Source: JBGPLH01 sp041486365 [NCBI: Thermodesulfobacteriota bacterium] (GTDB lineage: Bacteria; JAUYMQ01). From it: a stretch of DNA of 7,329 bases. Of this stretch, positions 6,109-7,329 are shown in pieces. A model generated the notes under the pieces. The model searched no databases. It was not told the origin of the DNA and saw nothing but the letters and a program-made list of their open reading frames with translations. A program made the translations under genes and the position numbers. The number at the start of each line of letters is the position of its first letter. The stretch's first letter is position 1. The stretch spans positions 1 to 7,329 of the forward strand of contig JBGPLH010000164.1 in the NCBI GenBank assembly GCA_041486365.1, in the 5' to 3' direction.

Positions 6109-6552
6109 CTACCCGAACAGCTTGTTGTAGTCCAGCGTGAGCCAGCGCTCGGGGCGCATCCGCACGAGGATCGCGTCGCCGTGCGCGTAGTGCCGCCGCG
6201 TGTTGTCGACGTAGAAATTGCCGATCCCCTTGCCCAGGTAGCGGTGGGCCATGGGCCGGATGTCCCGCTCGAGATCGGCGGACTCGACGGAGAGGATGGG
6301 CCCTTCCACGCTCACGTACTTGTAGGGCGGCACCTCCGACTGGACGCAGAAGCTCAAGCGCTTGGAGCGCTCGAGCAGCTTGGCCTTGCGGGAATTCTTC
6401 TCGGTGGTGAAGCGCAGCTCCCCGCCCGGCTCGTAGCCATACCAGATCGGCACCGTCAGGGGACCCCGCTCCCCGTCGTTGAGGCTGAGCATCCCGACGC
6501 GCGTGTCCGCCAGGAACTTCTCCCGTTCATCCTTGGTCATCTTGAGCGACAT
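6109..6552 (-). CDS. PPOX-class flavin split-barrel protein (pyridoxamine 5'-phosphate oxidase family)
   Basis: A 147-residue member of the FMN-binding split-barrel group, which includes pyridoxamine-phosphate oxidase-like proteins and F420-dependent reductases. Family-like segments are VGMLSLNDGERGPLTVPIWYGYEPGGELRF (19-48), the cofactor-phosphate region TTEKNSRKAKLL (49-60), and YVSVEGP (79-85). It is shorter than true PdxH and lacks its usual C-terminal region, so vitamin B6 synthesis is unlikely. Whether it uses FMN, F420 or haem cannot be decided by eye. The start is the ATG at 6552, with AGGGG 8 bases upstream. The frame is open further upstream to 6849, but that part overlaps the secreted-protein gene. 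A GC-rich hairpin lies 21 bases before the start. Its place between a dodecin-led segment and a hydratase pair suggests a redox step on an acyl or aromatic substrate, which is inference. Confidence 0.83.
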   Translation of the reverse strand: MSLKMTKDEREKFLADTRVGMLSLNDGERGPLTVPIWYGYEPGGELRFTTEKNSRKAKLLERSKRLSFCVQSEVPPYKYVSVEGPILSVESADLERDIRPMAHRYLGKGIGNFYVDNTRRHYAHGDAILVRMRPERWLTLDYNKLFG

Positions 6553-6573
6553 GGCTTCATCCCCTGTCTCTTT

Positions 6574-6592
6574 CCCGCGGAGGGTCCGCGGG
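6574..6592 (-). other. GC-rich hairpin just upstream of the PPOX gene
   Basis: A perfect 7-bp inverted repeat, CCCGCGG and CCGCGGG, encloses a 5-base loop (6581-6585). In the minus-strand RNA it would sit in the 5' leader or intercistronic region, ending 21 bases before the PPOX ATG. The loop ACCCU can pair over 4 bases with the AGGGG ribosome binding site (6565-6561). It is followed by AAAGAG, not a U run, so it is not a standard intrinsic terminator. Confidence 0.4.
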
Positions 6593-6627
6593 ACTTCCGC
6601 GCCGGAATCCCCGTACCGTGCCCCGGC

Positions 6628-6641
6628 CGGGAGCGCTCCCG
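6628..6641. repeat. Perfect 14-bp palindrome after the secreted-protein gene
   Basis: CGGGAGCGCTCCCG is fully self-complementary and begins 3 bases after the stop codon of the secreted-protein gene (minus strand). It could be a protein-binding operator, or part of an RNA structure that stabilises the upstream message. As an RNA hairpin its loop would be very tight, and no U tract follows. Confidence 0.35.
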
Positions 6642-6644
6642 CAT

Positions 6645-7058
6645 CTAGCGTGTCACTTCCATCTCGACATGGACCCAGTAGGACGGCTGCGGCGGCTCCG
6701 GGAATGTGGCCTCTCCGATGTGCGGCTTGAAACACAGCGCGACGTTCGTCTCGGGTCGGACGAGCACCTCGCTCGACTTCCCCTGCGCGTCCAGCCGGAC
6801 CAGCATGTCGAACTTCGCGAGATCGGGATTGGGCGTGCGCGTGAAACACCTCGCCATCTGCATCCCGAGCTGCGCCTGCATCGAGCGCCCGAAGGCCTCG
6901 TCGTAGGCCGCGCCCGCGGGCGTCGCCCGATTCTTCTTCGCCGTCGCCAGGATCGATGCGAAGCGATCCGCCGCGTCATCGGCCGCGCGCGCCGTGACGG
7001 ACACCGCCAGCACCGCGGCGGCCACCCACAGGACCGTCCGCCCTCCCCGCCTCCGCAT
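6645..7058 (-). CDS. Small secreted protein, possibly TonB-C/AgmX-like fold
   Basis: A 137-residue exported protein of unknown function. Residues 1-25 form a clear signal peptide: MRRRGGR, then the hydrophobic TVLWVAAAVLAVSV, then a TARA-A cleavage site. The mature part starts helical (27-70) and then becomes strand-rich: FDMLVRLDAQGKSSEVLVRPETNVALCF (83-110), then FPEPPQPSYWVHVEMEV (119-135). This layout resembles periplasmic TonB-C or AgmX/PglI-type domains (strand, turn with Gly, strand, a Cys-containing helix, 'FP.P', final strand). It is a pattern judgement only. The two cysteines, Cys71 and Cys109, could form a disulfide. The start ATG has GGGAGAGG directly upstream with unusually short spacing. 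It follows dodecin by 16 bases, so the two are probably co-transcribed, while 92 bases separate it from the PPOX gene. Confidence 0.78.
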   Translation of the reverse strand: MRRRGGRTVLWVAAAVLAVSVTARAADDAADRFASILATAKKNRATPAGAAYDEAFGRSMQAQLGMQMARCFTRTPNPDLAKFDMLVRLDAQGKSSEVLVRPETNVALCFKPHIGEATFPEPPQPSYWVHVEMEVTR

Positions 7059-7074
7059 ACCTCTCCCCCGTGGA

Positions 7075-7284
7075 TTACTCCTCCAGCGTGAACCCGGCCT
7101 TCACGGTCACCTGCCAGTGGGCGACCCGGCCTTTCTCGACCTGGCCCCTCGTCTCGATCACCTCGAGCCATCGCAGATTGCGGATCGTCTTTGACGCCCG
7201 TCCGATCGCACTCTGGATCGCGTCCTCGATGCTCGTGCTCGACGAGCCGGTCAGCTCGATCGACTTGTACACATGATTGGGCAT
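7075..7284 (-). CDS. Dodecin (flavin-binding dodecamer protein)
   Basis: A 69-residue protein with the full-length dodecin signature. Dodecins form hollow dodecamers that bind FMN, FAD or riboflavin pairs and buffer free flavin; the Thermus protein also binds coenzyme A. Matching features are the N-terminal strand [11 protein letters not shown], the helix [22 protein letters not shown], and the strands [29 protein letters not shown]. Trp39 corresponds to the flavin-stacking Trp, and Gln58 to the conserved Gln that contacts the flavin ring. The start is the ATG at 7284, with GGAGG 4 bases upstream. It is the first gene of the minus-strand cluster seen here and precedes the secreted-protein gene by 16 bases. 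Identification is strong from length and motif order. Confidence 0.93.
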   Translation of the reverse strand: MPNHVYKSIELTGSSSTSIEDAIQSAIGRASKTIRNLRWLEVIETRGQVEKGRVAHWQVTVKAGFTLEE

Positions 7285-7298
7285 GATACCTCCCGATG

Positions 7299-7304
7299 AT
7301 TGTA
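7299..7304 (-). promoter_or_regulatory. Possible -10 box upstream of dodecin
   Basis: TACAAT on the minus strand differs from the TATAAT consensus at one base and stands out in GC-rich sequence. It lies 14 bases before the dodecin start. A transcript from it would begin close to the GGGAGG ribosome binding site (7294-7289), giving a very short leader. No good -35 box is seen at 16-18 bases further upstream, so this is tentative. Confidence 0.3.
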
Positions 7305-7329
7305 ACGGCCCGCCCCATGGACCTGGGCA

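Noticed and set aside
6553-6849. N-terminal extension of the PPOX protein up to the start at 6849
   Set aside because: It overlaps the secreted-protein gene and has no domain, and the ATG at 6552 has its own AGGGG site and starts just before the conserved fold.

Overview
This is a compact, gene-dense bacterial window with very high GC (roughly 70% by eye). It has strong G/C preference at third codon positions and long spurious antisense reading frames. Signal peptides, a LysM-like membrane protein and a possible TonB-C-like secreted protein suggest a Gram-negative cell. The mix of a divergent M3 peptidase, a split MaoC hydratase pair, a PPOX-class flavoprotein and a dodecin fits a high-GC, probably environmental lineage such as Myxococcota/Deltaproteobacteria, Binatota or Rokubacteria-like bacteria. 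That placement is inference, as the window has no rRNA or other taxonomic marker. No tRNA, rRNA, CRISPR array, insertion sequence, integrase or phage gene was seen.

Left half, plus strand (100-4175). There are four genes in a row: a signal-peptide/LysM-like/transmembrane/coiled-coil protein, an M3-type zinc metallopeptidase with a complete HExxH...E zinc site, a CCA-adding/poly(A) polymerase-family tRNA nucleotidyltransferase with an HD domain, and a 108-residue protein made of three 34-residue TPRs. The peptidase and nucleotidyltransferase genes touch. The likely nucleotidyltransferase start is non-canonical (CTG or ATC) beside the peptidase stop, behind a GGAGG. The peptidase ATG has no proper Shine-Dalgarno but has a -10-like TAGTCT eight bases upstream, which suggests a leaderless mRNA. 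The TPR gene has its own -10-like box and a good ribosome binding site.

Right half, minus strand (7284 down to 4194). Six genes probably form one operon, in transcription order: dodecin (flavin-binding), a small secreted protein with two cysteines, a PPOX-family flavin split-barrel protein, a HadA-like MaoC-N hydratase subunit, a HadB-like MaoC hydratase subunit with the catalytic Asp/His, and a helical TPR-containing protein of unknown function whose TTG start overlaps the previous stop. The two MaoC proteins should form a heterodimeric (R)-specific hydratase/dehydratase acting on acyl-CoA or acyl-ACP. Dodecin and the PPOX protein add a flavin theme. How the secreted protein and the TPR protein fit is unknown.

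The two gene sets converge, with only 18 bases between stop codons (4176-4193) and no clear intrinsic terminator. No non-coding stretch exceeds 300 bases. No defence system, mobile element or clearly new multi-gene machine is evident. The most unusual points are the non-canonical start of the nucleotidyltransferase, the divergent peptidase, the unrecognised TPR protein coupled to the hydratase, and the dodecin/PPOX/hydratase neighbourhood.
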